Of a DNA stretch of 64,000 nt, positions 36,665 through 49,562 are shown one piece after another (positions within the stretch are counted from its first letter, which is position 1; the number at the start of each line of letters is the position of its first letter). The stretch is from Galbula dea (Eukaryota; Chordata; Aves; Piciformes; Galbulidae), in NCBI GenBank assembly GCA_013399015.1, contig VWZX01007020.1:558001-622000 (forward strand), in the 5' to 3' direction. The notes under the pieces are model-generated. The model ran no database searches. It was not told the DNA's origin and saw only the letters and a program-made list of their open reading frames with translations. The position numbers and the translations under genes were made by a program.

Positions 36665-39600
36665 ATGTACCACTGACACCCTCTTTCCCAAGTTTTGGGA
36701 CTCCAGGGACATGAACCCCAGCTCATCAAATTAGGGAAATCTACTTATATTGTCTTCTTATGTCATCCCTTTGACAAACTTAAATTTCAACCATTTTGGA
36801 AACAGCTAGTGATTGATTCAGCTTCCTCTGAAGGCAAGATGTGTTCTGTTTGCACATTTGCTATAGCTGTACCCTTTTCACCATAGGAACAGCCTGGAAG
36901 GGATTTGCTGTACAGGCTGACTGTGATTCTCTAACATGCAGCAGCTCTTCTGCTCCAACAAGCCAAAGAAACTGATAATTGAGGGGCTGAGGCTCCTCAG
37001 GCTTCAGAGAAAGAAATTTTCTTTGTATAGAAAATATCTTCTGCAGTCATCTGTGATCTGGAAGGAAAACCTCCTGCTTGCGTCAGAGGCACTCAAATAC
37101 ACTGGTGAATTGCTTTATCAGAGATGTATCTCTCAACCTTTGAAATTACAAATAACTGAATCTCATAATTAGGGAAGACTACCACCTCACCTACAACTGA
37201 GTGTTTTATAGCACACATCAGCTAAAAGTATTTTTAGATCAAATTGGAAGTGCAGTGAAAGCCTGAGGCTGACCAGAATCATAAGCAAGAGAAAACCTAA
37301 CACAGACATCTGTTCCAAAGTGATTTGTGGCTCAGGTGGCAGATCAAAGAGTGTCAGCTACCACTGATAAGCTCAGATAAGCCCCTGGAATTCTGGAGGC
37401 TTTGGAGATCCCAAACCTCTTAATAAAAAAGGCTCACTTATCACTGTTTCTTATGGGTTTCCTGAAATTAGTTGACACAATTTCACACTGTGTAAAAGAG
37501 GATAGCTTGGGAATGAGTGCTGCTTTCCCTTTTTCCCCAGGCCAGAATTCCCCAAGAATTAACAAAACAACAGTCAGAATACACAGAGATACATATAGCT
37601 AAAATGAATATAATTTATCTGTGTGTCTCATACACATACACCACTTCCTTCCTGATGACAAGACTGACCAGGGTGTTGATCAGCCACATTGTTGATATTG
37701 ACAATGACAAATCCCTTCACAGCTCGGAACAACCTTAAATGAATTCTCCCAAGACACTGGCAGACGTTCTCTTCCTTACCTTGTCGCTCATGATGAAGGC
37801 TGAAAGGCTGATTAGAAATTAAGCATGCCATTCTGGAATGGAAAAAACTTGCTTGATGGGGAATAAGTCAAAACGACGCTATATAAATACACTATAAAGT
37901 ATATTTAATCCCTTCTCTTTCCTCCTTCAGTTTTAATTAGGATTAAAATGTTCATGGCCTATATTTTGGGATTACCTTCATTTCCTTACACTATGTATGT
38001 GTTTATCTGCTTCGCATTATCCTAAAAAATACTAGAGGATTAAGTACTGGGAATAAAACTGCTGGAAGATAAACAGATCCTGACAGAAAAATTCATGGCT
38101 GCCTTCATTTCTTCTCTCTCTCACAGCCCCACTGCCTCATATACGTCTCAAAATTTTGTGCCAGAAAACCCCCTCCAACATTCAAACCTTTTCCCACAAA
38201 CATTTTTGTTTAACTGTAACACTGCCCTGTTTCTGGTGCAAGGGGCAAGATAATTAATGGCAGATAAGCAAGAACCAGAAGTTCTCTTCTTCTCAGGTAA
38301 ATTCTTGGCTGAATCCTGTCAGGATTTTATTGATTATATTTAGCACTTCTCAGTACTAGGCACGTTGCCTTTTAAAAACATCTACTGTTTTAGAAATAAT
38401 AGAGAAGAAAATTAAAATTTAAAAAAAATAAAGACTCCATGAAGAATAACATCAAAGCAAAGCTCACAGTGTTTTCACTTTCACAGTCTTTCAGATAACT
38501 CCTTTGTCCCTACCACCCTTTTGTTTCAAATGTGTTCTGTTTCTCTCCTAACTTATTCTGCTTGGCCATTGGTGCTCCAGAATAGCATTTAAGAACCAAA
38601 ACTTTGGGCTACAACCTTGGACTAGCAAGCAGCACTATTGGATTTTAGCAACAAACAGGACAAATCTTAAAGGGGCTGCAGCATGGGTCCCCCATTAGCC
38701 ACAAGCACATTTCCACACAGCAAAGCACTGGACATGAAATAGAAGCATTGAGTGGCAAAAAGGGAAAGGAATAAGGAAAAGCTTGGAATCAACAGTCTGA
38801 GTAACAGGAGAAAGGAGTTGTGGTTTTGGTTGGTTGGTTTTTGGGTTTTTGTTTTTAGAAACCTCTGGGAGTGCCACTTCATTTTAGATTGTCTTTAGAA
38901 ATGGGTGTAACTGCCATATGCTAACAGCACCTAAGAGCACTCTAGGACAAGGCTGTAAGTGACGTTAATATTTACCTTTAGGAGCTTTTAATATGCCAAG
39001 ATTATAACAAAAAGCTCCACAGTAGGAAATATTGTGTTGAAACCTGTAAGGAAGGTTGAGGCTGTGCCCTAGACCAGCCTTGTATGCTGCATAGATTGCA
39101 TCTGTGTCTCAGCAGTGTCCCTTCCAAAGAATAGCTGATTACATACCCCAGTCAGCTAAGACATGCAGACAGCCTGTCCTGTCTCACAGAGACATATGTT
39201 TAGTGGGGAGGACTCAATCAAGGGGTGGAAGTTACACTGAGGCAAATGTTGCTGGTGGATTTCAGCAAGATGAATGTTTAGAGGCACTCAGTATAATGAT
39301 GGCTATAAAGCAATATAGGCAGAGACAACTCTTTTCATCTTCTCAAAGACAGAGGGGACTCCCAAGATGTTTGAAACACCTATACACTTGAGGGTATTCA
39401 ACAAACTTCTTCAGCAAGATAAGACCAGTCACAACAGTTTTATAGTGTCTGATTACATGCTTTCAGACAGGATACTAAACCAATTGGAGAAATGTGTCTA
39501 CTCCAATGTGGCAAGTTTCATGTTCCTCTAGATTCATCATTTTAATAAGCTAGATTAACTTTTCAAAGCACGTTATCTAGCGTTTGTCATGATGACTGAT

Positions 39601-40415
39601 GATGGTTTTGTTGATTTCATAACAAATTTTGCATTTTAAATGCATAGTCTTCTATGCTAACTCTGGAGCTATATGACTACCTTTCTACAGCTAGTCTTTG
39701 GGCAGCTACAGACCCATTAACTAGTTTTCCAAAGGCACTAATTCAGTCAAGTTATTTTGAAAATATGCACCCACATTTGTGGGCAAACCAAATCTGCTGG
39801 TTAGGTTGTCCACATTTTTGTGAAGCTCAGGTTGGTCCAAGCTTTTCTTTGAGGAACATCTTAAGGGAAAATTCAGTGTTTACCTTTCCAGGTTAAGAGT
39901 AGAAAGCTTTTTAATTGATAAAACTTCAGCTGCAAGAACACATAGCACATGGTAAGTACTGCTGGATATTAAAATTCAGCTTACTTTTATGTAGTAAGAT
40001 TTTGATCCTTGACACACACACACAAAAAAAAAAATCAAATCACACCATCCACTACTTTTTTTAGTAAATTTAAGTTAAAATTGTTTACAATTGCAGAAAA
40101 CCAATTTAAGAATATTGCACAAAGTTAAAAAGGTAGAGACTGAAGAAGGAAGATTGTCAGACAGTAAAAGAGAGTGTCTGAATTAGGAGAGATTAGAATC
40201 TAGCCACAGCAAAAACATTAGTAATAATATTAATATAGCAGAGGTGGATTCGCTTGGACATTCTCTTAATTGTAAATTAAGAGTAAACTGTAAAGTTTTG
40301 TAAATCCCTGTTAAGAAGGAATTTAGATGATGCACTGCTAATCTCATTAGGCCTGAAAAAAACCAGTACTACTATGTAACAACTCTTTGGTTGCTCACTT
40401 CAACTGATGCTGAAA
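36665..40415. other. No recognisable gene; unique sequence with a G/T-rich tract
   Basis: A G/T-rich low-complexity tract is at about 38818-38857 (GGTTTTGGTTGGTTGG). Open frames are under 100 codons and not recognised. A short A run with CA repeats is at about 40014-40033. Confidence 0.5.
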
Positions 40416-40417
40416 TA

Positions 40418-40815
40418 TCACAGAATCATTACAGTTGGAAAGGACCCTCAAGATCATCTAGTCCAACCAATAACCCTACACTACTCTTACCCCTAAATCA
40501 TCCCCTGAAGAAACACATCTATCCTCTTCTTAAAAACCTCCAGGGATGGTGACTCCACCACTTCCCTGGGCAGCCTATTCCAACATCTCACCACTCTTTC
40601 AGTAAAGAAATTCTTTCTAATATCTAATCTAAATCTACCCTGGCACAACTTAAGCCCATTCCCTCTAGTCCTGCCACTAATCACAAGGGAGAAGAGGCCA
40701 ACACCCGCCTCCCTAGAATGGCCTTTCAAGTAGCTGAAGAGAGCGATAAGGTCTCCCCTCAGCCTCCTCTTCTCCAGGCTAAACAACCCCAACTCCCTAA
40801 GCCTCTCCTCTGAAA
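40418..40815 (-). mobile_element. CR1 LINE 3' end, young-looking subfamily, minus strand
   Basis: The plus strand opens TCACAGAATCATTACAGTTG, then GATCATCTAGTCCAACC. The minus-strand frame 40831-40493 gives the CR1 ORF2 C-terminus without a stop until the natural end: LRELGLFSLEKRRLRGDLIA, FSYLKGHSREAGVGLFS, RTRGNGLKLCQGRFRLDIRK, NRLPREVVESPSLEVF, ending FLQGMI. Over this segment it differs from the copy at 57539 by only about six residues, so both belong to one recently active subfamily. It is 5'-truncated just inside the ERLRELG codons; nothing upstream of that remains. It lies about 90 bases before the duplicated block. Confidence 0.93.
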
Positions 40816-40902
40816 AACTCAGACAAGACATTTTTGTTCTCTCAACACATGTTCATCACAGGTTTTTATCTGTGATATGTTCCCAGTAAAAAATTCATTA
40901 AC

Positions 40903-42989
40903 TTAAGTGCTAGCAGGGGAGGTTTATTTGAAAGCTCCCAGCACATTGGCTGTTTCCAGTATTGAACATGTGGCCAGTACTACTTAAAAATATCAAAGTG
41001 TTGATATCATCAGCATGAGATGTCTGCTTCCCATGTTGAGCTTGGTTGTCCCTAGATCCTCCTCCTAGACAATGAAGGCATCACAAACAAGATATTTGCT
41101 GAGAAAATCAAGCACAAACCTGAAGTAAAGCAACTTGCTGACAGGCTGCTAGGTAGATGAGCTGTTGCCTGAACAAAGACTCAAGAAATATCTGCCATCA
41201 GCCATGGCTCCCTAGTGGCCCATCTCTACTACAGCTATTTATATTGTGTGTATCTGCAAGACTAGATGCAGAAAAGTTTAATCAATTTAATTTGAATCTC
41301 TCCTGTAGTCTAGAATCACACTATTTACCTTAAAATGAAAGGAGCTAGTGATTAAACATTAGGATGTTTTTAATCTACTGTTCTTAGCATATTTTAACAG
41401 AAGTATGAAGCTATTCTCTATAAACAGAGAACAACCCATATTTTAAAGATGTCAAGACTTAAATGTCCAATGGCTCCAGATTTTTTAGTGCCTAATGAAA
41501 GATGCTCAGAGATCAGCCTTCAGAGGTTTTGACAGCTGGTACCACAGGGCATACCCAGGGAAGAACAGCCAGCCTTCCTAACCTCAGAGCATCATTCTAG
41601 TTAGTCACACTGTCTCAAAAAAGATTAGATGCTGTTTTTCCCCTCTGCCATCAGTCCTGACTTCTACCTCACCAACACATTATTCACTCCAATTTCCATT
41701 GTAAATTCATGGTGGTATTGACTTTTTCTTCTTATTAGCACAGAAAAATTAAGATGAGGCACAGGCTACCTGAAATCCTTAATACATTATGGAAGTCAGC
41801 AGGCATCCCAAGGAAATTTTCAGATTATTTAGCCTCTTTTGTAAACCAAAGGCTACTATATGACCCAAACAATTACAGACTGAACTTTCACAGGCAGCCT
41901 GGAGGCAGCTGTAGTAGGTAGGAAAGAACAATCTAACAATCTGGAGAGAGCAGAAGGCAGTCAAGCACTGTCTGTCAGGATAAAGCTTCTCTTAGTTCAT
42001 TATCAAGAGGGAATTGGATAATTGAAATGCACTTTCACTTGTATTCAGCTTTCAAAAATACATTTGAGCTAGGGTATTTTCCCCAGGGATGGTACCACAC
42101 TGCTAAAATAAACCTTTTCTTAGTTACTGTTCTTGGCGAGGGAGGAGGGACAGAGGAGGAGGAAAGTTAAACATCAGCCCACCTGCACTGAGAACAGTTC
42201 TAAGGACTGAATGAGAAGTGTCTGCTCAGCATTTTCAAAATAAGGAAAAAATGAAAACAACAAAAATCAAAAGCAACATTTATTAGGGAAGGCCAAAGCA
42301 AGCAAACTGAGTCTGGAACACAGAAGAAGGTGGGGAAAATCACTTCAGACTTTAGTAAGTGTTTCTGATGCAGTATTACAGCTTATTTAAATCAAAGCCT
42401 TTGAAGGGCTTTCTGGTAAATGCACCATGTCATCTCTGTTATAGTGAAACAAAGGTTACTTTACAAGAAAAAAAATAACACAAAACACACCAAATCACTC
42501 TTTAAAGTCACATGAAGCCAGATCTGCGTAAACAAGTTCAACAATAGAGTAATTCATTCCAAAGAAAATTAGATGTCTTTTTCATCCTTTGTGTGCTGTT
42601 TAACGGAGGCTTAGATAAAACAAAGCTGAAAGCTAGCTGATCTGCTGCTGTGGTTATAGCACAGATATGTGGGACAAAGAATATGTTTCTGAACTTATCC
42701 TAGAAGGGACAGGGGGAGGAAGAAAAGCTAAGCAGCAGCTCCCCCAAACAGCTAACAAGAGTGAGATATATCTTAATCCAGATAAAACCAATGTCATGAA
42801 AAAACACTTGTTAATTCGTTACAGAATTTCTGACAGATATGCACATGTTGACATACACCAAAACAGATGAGGAAAACAGAGGAAGACAATATGGGGGAAG
42901 TAATAAATAAAAATATTAATTCATACTTCAAAAAAAAATTATATATATAAATGACACCTCATGCAATATATTTTTATATATATATATTT

Positions 42990-43046
<57 letters not shown>

Positions 43047-43328
43047 ATTTCTCAAATAAAAGGAATAAAGCATTACTGTTTCTCTTGGAGCCACTTCTCT
43101 TGCACACTTCTTCATCAGAGGCAGGATTCAAGAACCTAAGATGGAATTGTCTTTGTGCAACTTTGGCACAGATGTATCTGCATCTGGAGATGAAGTTAGT
43201 CACCCAGAAAACTCACTGAATCAGTGTATAATCTCATTTCAGAAGAAATATTTCTACTGAATTATGATAAATTTCTGAAAGGTGAAAGGAGATTTTATTT
43301 TTGTAAATATAGATGTGTCACACACACA
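40903..43328 (+). repeat. Direct duplication, copy 1 (2,426 bases)
   Basis: This block recurs immediately afterwards as 43330-45752. By eye I find only three substitutions (41104 A/G, 41954 A/C, 42476 T/C against 43531, 44378, 44900) and one 3-base indel near 41183. Copy 1 ends inside a short CA run, followed by the single N at 43329. No gene is recognised inside: open frames here (such as 42667-42870) are short and simply repeated in copy 2. The layout looks like overlapping contig ends that were not merged. Confidence 0.95.
42966..43046 (+). repeat. (TA)n/(CA)n microsatellite in copy 1
   Basis: A T-rich and TATATA run of some 65 bases passes into a short CA repeat ending at 43046. Apparent frames made of repeating Tyr-Ile through here are translation of the microsatellite, not protein. 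Confidence 0.95.
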
Positions 43329-43329
43329 N
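43329..43329. other. Single N at the duplication junction
   Basis: One undetermined base joins the truncated CA run of copy 1 to the first base of copy 2. In copy 2 the same CA run continues into unique sequence (ATACACAGCAGATGG) at 45753 on. This is what a contig break in a dinucleotide repeat looks like. Confidence 0.85.
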
Positions 43330-45413
43330 TTAAGTGCTAGCAGGGGAGGTTTATTTGAAAGCTCCCAGCACATTGGCTGTTTCCAGTATTGAACATGTGG
43401 CCAGTACTACTTAAAAATATCAAAGTGTTGATATCATCAGCATGAGATGTCTGCTTCCCATGTTGAGCTTGGTTGTCCCTAGATCCTCCTCCTAGACAAT
43501 GAAGGCATCACAAACAAGATATTTGCTGAGGAAATCAAGCACAAACCTGAAGTAAAGCAACTTGCTGACAGGCTGCTAGGTAGATGAGCTGTTGCCTGAA
43601 CAAAGACTCAAATATCTGCCATCAGCCATGGCTCCCTAGTGGCCCATCTCTACTACAGCTATTTATATTGTGTGTATCTGCAAGACTAGATGCAGAAAAG
43701 TTTAATCAATTTAATTTGAATCTCTCCTGTAGTCTAGAATCACACTATTTACCTTAAAATGAAAGGAGCTAGTGATTAAACATTAGGATGTTTTTAATCT
43801 ACTGTTCTTAGCATATTTTAACAGAAGTATGAAGCTATTCTCTATAAACAGAGAACAACCCATATTTTAAAGATGTCAAGACTTAAATGTCCAATGGCTC
43901 CAGATTTTTTAGTGCCTAATGAAAGATGCTCAGAGATCAGCCTTCAGAGGTTTTGACAGCTGGTACCACAGGGCATACCCAGGGAAGAACAGCCAGCCTT
44001 CCTAACCTCAGAGCATCATTCTAGTTAGTCACACTGTCTCAAAAAAGATTAGATGCTGTTTTTCCCCTCTGCCATCAGTCCTGACTTCTACCTCACCAAC
44101 ACATTATTCACTCCAATTTCCATTGTAAATTCATGGTGGTATTGACTTTTTCTTCTTATTAGCACAGAAAAATTAAGATGAGGCACAGGCTACCTGAAAT
44201 CCTTAATACATTATGGAAGTCAGCAGGCATCCCAAGGAAATTTTCAGATTATTTAGCCTCTTTTGTAAACCAAAGGCTACTATATGACCCAAACAATTAC
44301 AGACTGAACTTTCACAGGCAGCCTGGAGGCAGCTGTAGTAGGTAGGAAAGAACAATCTAACAATCTGGAGAGAGCAGCAGGCAGTCAAGCACTGTCTGTC
44401 AGGATAAAGCTTCTCTTAGTTCATTATCAAGAGGGAATTGGATAATTGAAATGCACTTTCACTTGTATTCAGCTTTCAAAAATACATTTGAGCTAGGGTA
44501 TTTTCCCCAGGGATGGTACCACACTGCTAAAATAAACCTTTTCTTAGTTACTGTTCTTGGCGAGGGAGGAGGGACAGAGGAGGAGGAAAGTTAAACATCA
44601 GCCCACCTGCACTGAGAACAGTTCTAAGGACTGAATGAGAAGTGTCTGCTCAGCATTTTCAAAATAAGGAAAAAATGAAAACAACAAAAATCAAAAGCAA
44701 CATTTATTAGGGAAGGCCAAAGCAAGCAAACTGAGTCTGGAACACAGAAGAAGGTGGGGAAAATCACTTCAGACTTTAGTAAGTGTTTCTGATGCAGTAT
44801 TACAGCTTATTTAAATCAAAGCCTTTGAAGGGCTTTCTGGTAAATGCACCATGTCATCTCTGTTATAGTGAAACAAAGGTTACTTTACAAGAAAAAAAAC
44901 AACACAAAACACACCAAATCACTCTTTAAAGTCACATGAAGCCAGATCTGCGTAAACAAGTTCAACAATAGAGTAATTCATTCCAAAGAAAATTAGATGT
45001 CTTTTTCATCCTTTGTGTGCTGTTTAACGGAGGCTTAGATAAAACAAAGCTGAAAGCTAGCTGATCTGCTGCTGTGGTTATAGCACAGATATGTGGGACA
45101 AAGAATATGTTTCTGAACTTATCCTAGAAGGGACAGGGGGAGGAAGAAAAGCTAAGCAGCAGCTCCCCCAAACAGCTAACAAGAGTGAGATATATCTTAA
45201 TCCAGATAAAACCAATGTCATGAAAAAACACTTGTTAATTCGTTACAGAATTTCTGACAGATATGCACATGTTGACATACACCAAAACAGATGAGGAAAA
45301 CAGAGGAAGACAATATGGGGGAAGTAATAAATAAAAATATTAATTCATACTTCAAAAAAAAATTATATATATAAATGACACCTCATGCAATATATTTTTA
45401 TATATATATATTT

Positions 45414-45470
<57 letters not shown>

Positions 45471-45752
45471 ATTTCTCAAATAAAAGGAATAAAGCATTAC
45501 TGTTTCTCTTGGAGCCACTTCTCTTGCACACTTCTTCATCAGAGGCAGGATTCAAGAACCTAAGATGGAATTGTCTTTGTGCAACTTTGGCACAGATGTA
45601 TCTGCATCTGGAGATGAAGTTAGTCACCCAGAAAACTCACTGAATCAGTGTATAATCTCATTTCAGAAGAAATATTTCTACTGAATTATGATAAATTTCT
45701 GAAAGGTGAAAGGAGATTTTATTTTTGTAAATATAGATGTGTCACACACACA
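43330..45752 (+). repeat. Direct duplication, copy 2 (2,423 bases)
   Basis: Near-identical to 40903-43328 (offset 2427, then 2424 after the 3-base indel). Copy 2 lacks the left flank of copy 1 and copy 1 lacks the right flank of copy 2, so a single locus could carry both flanks with one copy. Its microsatellite (45390-45470) has exactly the same length as in copy 1. A true tandem duplication of very recent origin is the alternative. Confidence 0.95.
45390..45470 (+). repeat. (TA)n/(CA)n microsatellite in copy 2
   Basis: Same composition and the same length as the tract at 42966-43046. Confidence 0.95.
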
Positions 45753-46800
45753 CATACACAGCAGATGGTTCCATCTCACTGTCTCCTGTCTATAATGGAA
45801 TATTTTATGATAACCAACACACATATCTTCCTCAGAATATAAAATAAATGACACTCAGTGATTCACATTGTCACTGACCACAGAACAGTAACTGAAACTT
45901 ATTTTCCACCAATTTCCCCCACAACTGACACAATAGTTCTGGACAATAATTAACATACACCCCTTTGACACTAATGAGCTAAAATACTATTTGCTTGGCT
46001 TTCTGATCTCTAACATGTGAGCACCCAGGTCCTCTAAAAACCAAAAAGATTATTTTCCCAGTAACGCTAACCAATCAAAATAATAATGAATTCTTTAAAT
46101 TTATACAATATATATTTTTACCATCCTCTACCAGGTATTTCTGGATAAAAGAGCCTTCATTTTTACAGTCCATAAAAGTCAAGGCAGTGCAGCATCATTG
46201 CATACAAATGCCTACTTATAGTACATAAAACTGCACATTTACATAAGTTCAGAATATCATTATGAAAGGGAGCCATGGGATGCATCCTGCTATCAGCTAC
46301 AGTGGTTTAAACCTGCAATGGATACAAATAAAGTGCCTCCAGATTTACACAGGATTTACACAGGCAGAGTGTGGTTCATTTTCTTGATCTCATTTCTATG
46401 TGGTGAAATTAATATAGAGGAAAAGTTTAGGCAAATGTCATGCATAATAAACTGTGGGTTTATTTCATCTGTTAAGAGAGCTGCTATAAGGAAAACAGTA
46501 CATTTTATATACTGTATTAGCCTTGGTGAAATTAATAATTTAACTGAGTAATTATATAAAATAATAAAATAAAGATGTATACTCAGATAAGACTTTCAAA
46601 GGGATTTAATAACAATCTATGGAGAAAGCTTGTTCTTGTAGCCCATACGTCCCACAGGACTTGAGGATGATTTCTGAAGGCTGTTTTTCTTAGCTTTTGT
46701 ACACCTCCTATTATCGCCTTCTGCTGGATACACAGGGATTCCCATATCACCCAAAAAGGATTGAATATCTGTACTATAAACACACTAAAGAGGTAACCAA
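45753..46800. other. No recognisable gene; AT-rich sequence
   Basis: This is AT-rich unique sequence. A small tandem pair of ATTTACACAGG is at 46342-46363. Open frames are under 80 codons on the plus strand. The minus-strand frame 46583-46975 overlaps the MIR remnant and is rejected as a gene. Confidence 0.5.
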
Positions 46801-46805
46801 CAGAG

Positions 46806-46905
46806 ATGGGCTTAGTTCCCAGCTCTGCCACCAGTAGCTGTGTGATCTTGGCCAAGTCAACTCTGTTTCTGGTTCCCCTTCCATCCTGATCATCAAGATG
46901 GTCCT
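46806..46905 (+). repeat. MIR SINE remnant with a well preserved core
   Basis: The block CCAGCTCTGCCACCAGTAGC followed by TGTGTGATCTTGGCCAAGTC matches the MIR core (family CGGCTCTGCCACTTACTAGC, TGTGTGACCTTGGGCAAGTT) at most positions over about 40 bases. The next part (AACTCTGTTTCTGGTTCCCC) is a weaker match to the family's CTCTGTGCCTCAGTTTCC. A further MIR-like phrase (TTCCTCATTTATAAATG) lies at about 47177, some 270 bases on, and could be the rest of the element after an insertion. It is the best preserved of the MIR-like pieces in this window. Confidence 0.65.
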
Positions 46906-46909
46906 TGTC

Positions 46910-47965
46910 CTGGTCATGTTCACATTCATGATCATTCATTATGTGGTTGAAGCTTACTCTGGGTATACACAGCAAAGGATCAGCAATGAATAGTGATCTA
47001 TAAGGATGTTTGTGTTCACATCAGGGAAAGCTAGAGGTTTATAAGGTGTCTAATCATCTAGAAATCTCTATTGCTTCTTTGTATTGTGTAGGTAGTATGA
47101 AGAGAGGTGCAGGAAAGATTTACTCAAGCCAAATGAAGAGAAAGTGGGGAACTAGGCACCAAAACTTTCTTTTTCAGATTCCTCATTTATAAATGAAATA
47201 ATCTCACATCCTTAATTTGCTCACATGCAAATGAATTGCCTTTTGCAGGCTGAGGTAATACCTGTTTTCTATCAAGAAAACACTACTACTACTTTTTTTT
47301 TCCTTTTTTGCATGTGACAGACATCACCAAACCTATCCCATTGATTTACCTTATTGCTTGCCTTTCCTCCAAACACAGCACATAAAGATCTGCCTCAGTG
47401 TCTTTGTTAAACACAGTCTTTTTACTGCTTCAACTGGATTTTAGAAAAATTAAGGACTTCTTAGTCTGGATAGTTTTGCTTGATTGCTGAAGGTTGCTTT
47501 GCAATGTCACCTAGATTACAGACACTTATAGGATATATTCAAGAGTGACACTATAGTTGTGTATGATGGCAACATACACCGTATTAGATTGTACACTATA
47601 TCAACAGCAACCCTAAGCATTTCAATCCTAAACTCATTTAAGAGTAGGCATTGACTGCCTTTGCTGGAAAATACCATCACTGACCAACTTCTAGCATCTC
47701 ACAGTTGCTTCATTTGTCTCAGAGTGGGATATGACAGATGCCTCAAACTTGGAAGCAGTAGTACTAAATGGAGAAATGATTTAGTTTTCAATCTTTGGAC
47801 ACTTTTGATGAAGTACTAGTAAAAATGCTGTAACAGAGGCTTCACTTGCAATTCTGCTGCTTTGGAAATTTGACTATTGACAGCTTAAGAATATAATTTC
47901 TCTTCATAGCCTGGATCAACCTCAAGATGAGTGGCTTAAAAAGAGAAAGCCATTTTCTTACTTGT
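46910..47965. other. No recognisable gene; unique sequence
   Basis: Nothing was recognised beyond the MIR-like phrase at about 47177-47205. Open frames are about 60 codons. Confidence 0.5.
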
Positions 47966-47967
47966 TA

Positions 47968-48235
47968 GAGAATCATAGAATAGTTTAGTTTGGAAAGGAC
48001 CTTTAAAGATTGCCTAGTCAAACCCTCTCTGCAATGAGCAGGGACATCTTCAGCTAGATCCTGTTGTTCAGAGCTCCATCCAATCTTACCTTCAAAACAT
48101 ACATGGCTGGCATGTTCACCACCTCTCTGGGAAAACTGTTTTAGTGTTTCACCACCCTCACTACAAAAAATTTCGTCCTTATATCTAGTCTAAATCTACC
48201 CTCTTTAGTTATAGATTCAATCTCTTTTAAATAAT
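47968..48235 (-). mobile_element. CR1 3' end fragment, minus strand, decayed
   Basis: The plus strand reads GAGAATCATAGAATAGTTTA, GGAAAGGACCTTTAAAGATT, then CATCCAATCTTACCTTC and CACCACCTCTCTGGGAAAAC, the complement of the CR1 3' untranslated end and of the NRLPREVVE codons. It continues through GTTTCACCACCCTCACTAC, TATCTAGTCTAAATCTACC (RFRLDIRK codons) and fades near 48235. Several stops and substitutions show it is an old, dead copy. It resembles the 36 kb copy more than the 40.4 kb copy. Confidence 0.85.
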
Positions 48236-48239
48236 TAAA

Positions 48240-49560
48240 AATGGGGAGAATTTAATCCTGAATTCTTGTGTAGTTTCAGGAAGGGGAAAAAATTTAAATA
48301 AATTAATTATTTAAACCTCAAGGCAAAAAAAGCAGAACAGATCAGAAGTAAAGAACTTTCATAAACAACAATTATTTTTTGATCAAGAAAGGTCTAGAAT
48401 ATACATTGTGGAAAAAACCCTAAGGAAGGCTAGAACTGAGTAATTTTCACATGATGCAGCTTTTGTTGGTTTCTACACAATCAACAGCATAATGAAAGCC
48501 AAAGATATAAATAAAGATATTATTATTGATGCACCTGGATCTCCTGGAATATCAAGACTGTATTTCTCCTATAGTACATCTCTGTTTCAAGACAGTGCCT
48601 TCTAGTGATATTTTTCTCTCATGGGTTCTCTAACTGCTTTTGTTCTGCAGTGAACATCACAATGGTTTTCTTGTTTGCATTTGTTCAATTACTCCTGGTA
48701 AAAACTAAAACAAATATGCTTTCTTTAGGAAAGGTATTTATAAATAAATCTTTGAAATACTTCTGTCCAATTATTTGATTTTATTTTTCAGTATTAACAC
48801 TGTGATATGTTATTTTATAGGTTATTTAAATATATACGTACATACACACACACATATATATAGAGAGAGATATATATATATATAAACAAAAGCTTTCCTC
48901 TCTGCACAGAACATGTGCAAAGAGGAAGAAAGCACTCTAGTTCCAGGGTAAGGCAATTGAAATATATACCTCTCAGAAGATTAAGGAATATCAATAACAA
49001 ATTTTCTACACTGGCAAGTAGATTTATCTAATGATATTATGACTGTAGTTTTATAAAATAGGATTAAACCCAACTATTATAAATTAAAACAGCTATGACT
49101 TTCTTTTTAGCTACTATGGGATGCTTTATTTTACTCAAGATATGTATTTAATCACTCTCTCTGAACCAAAATTCTCAGGAAACTTGTTTGTCCAAAGCTG
49201 AACAAGGTCTGTACCTGCTATTCTGCTGTAGGTCACTCTTTGGACAGATTCTCAGCAAGGAGCCTGGATCTGGATGAAAAGTGACATTGGCATTTCCAAA
49301 ATCATCCCTAGTCTGTGGGAATGGCACTACTGGACCTGGTGAGGTATAGCCTTTCACAGGAAATCTCACTGACATTATTTTTAAAGTCATTAGAACAGAT
49401 TGAAAATCCAGGGTAGATGGACTTTCATATCCAAGTAAATGTACATTTTGCTTATGAGAAAAGCAAGGTTCACCTGAACTATGAAAAAAGATTTTGTCAT
49501 ACAGTTCTAACATTTTTATTATTAATGTTTCAGGGCAAACACCATATAAATATATTTACA
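48240..49560. other. No recognisable gene; contains a microsatellite
   Basis: AT-rich unique sequence with the compound microsatellite at 48830-48886. The open frame 49175-49513 (-, 112 codons) is not recognised. Confidence 0.5.
48830..48886 (+). repeat. Compound (TA)/(CA)/(GA) microsatellite
   Basis: Runs of TATA, ACACACACAC, ATATATAGAGAGAG and TATATATATA follow one another. A Tyr-Ile repeating frame on the minus strand is an artefact of this tract. Confidence 0.9.
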
Positions 49561-49562
49561 AT

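Noticed and set aside
42951..43203. Open frames rich in Tyr-Ile or Ile-Tyr repeats (also 45375-45627 and 48815-49000)
   Set aside because: They are translations of TA/CA microsatellites, with no other protein-like content.
46583..46975. 130-codon minus-strand frame as a gene
   Set aside because: It runs antisense through the MIR remnant and has no recognisable domain.
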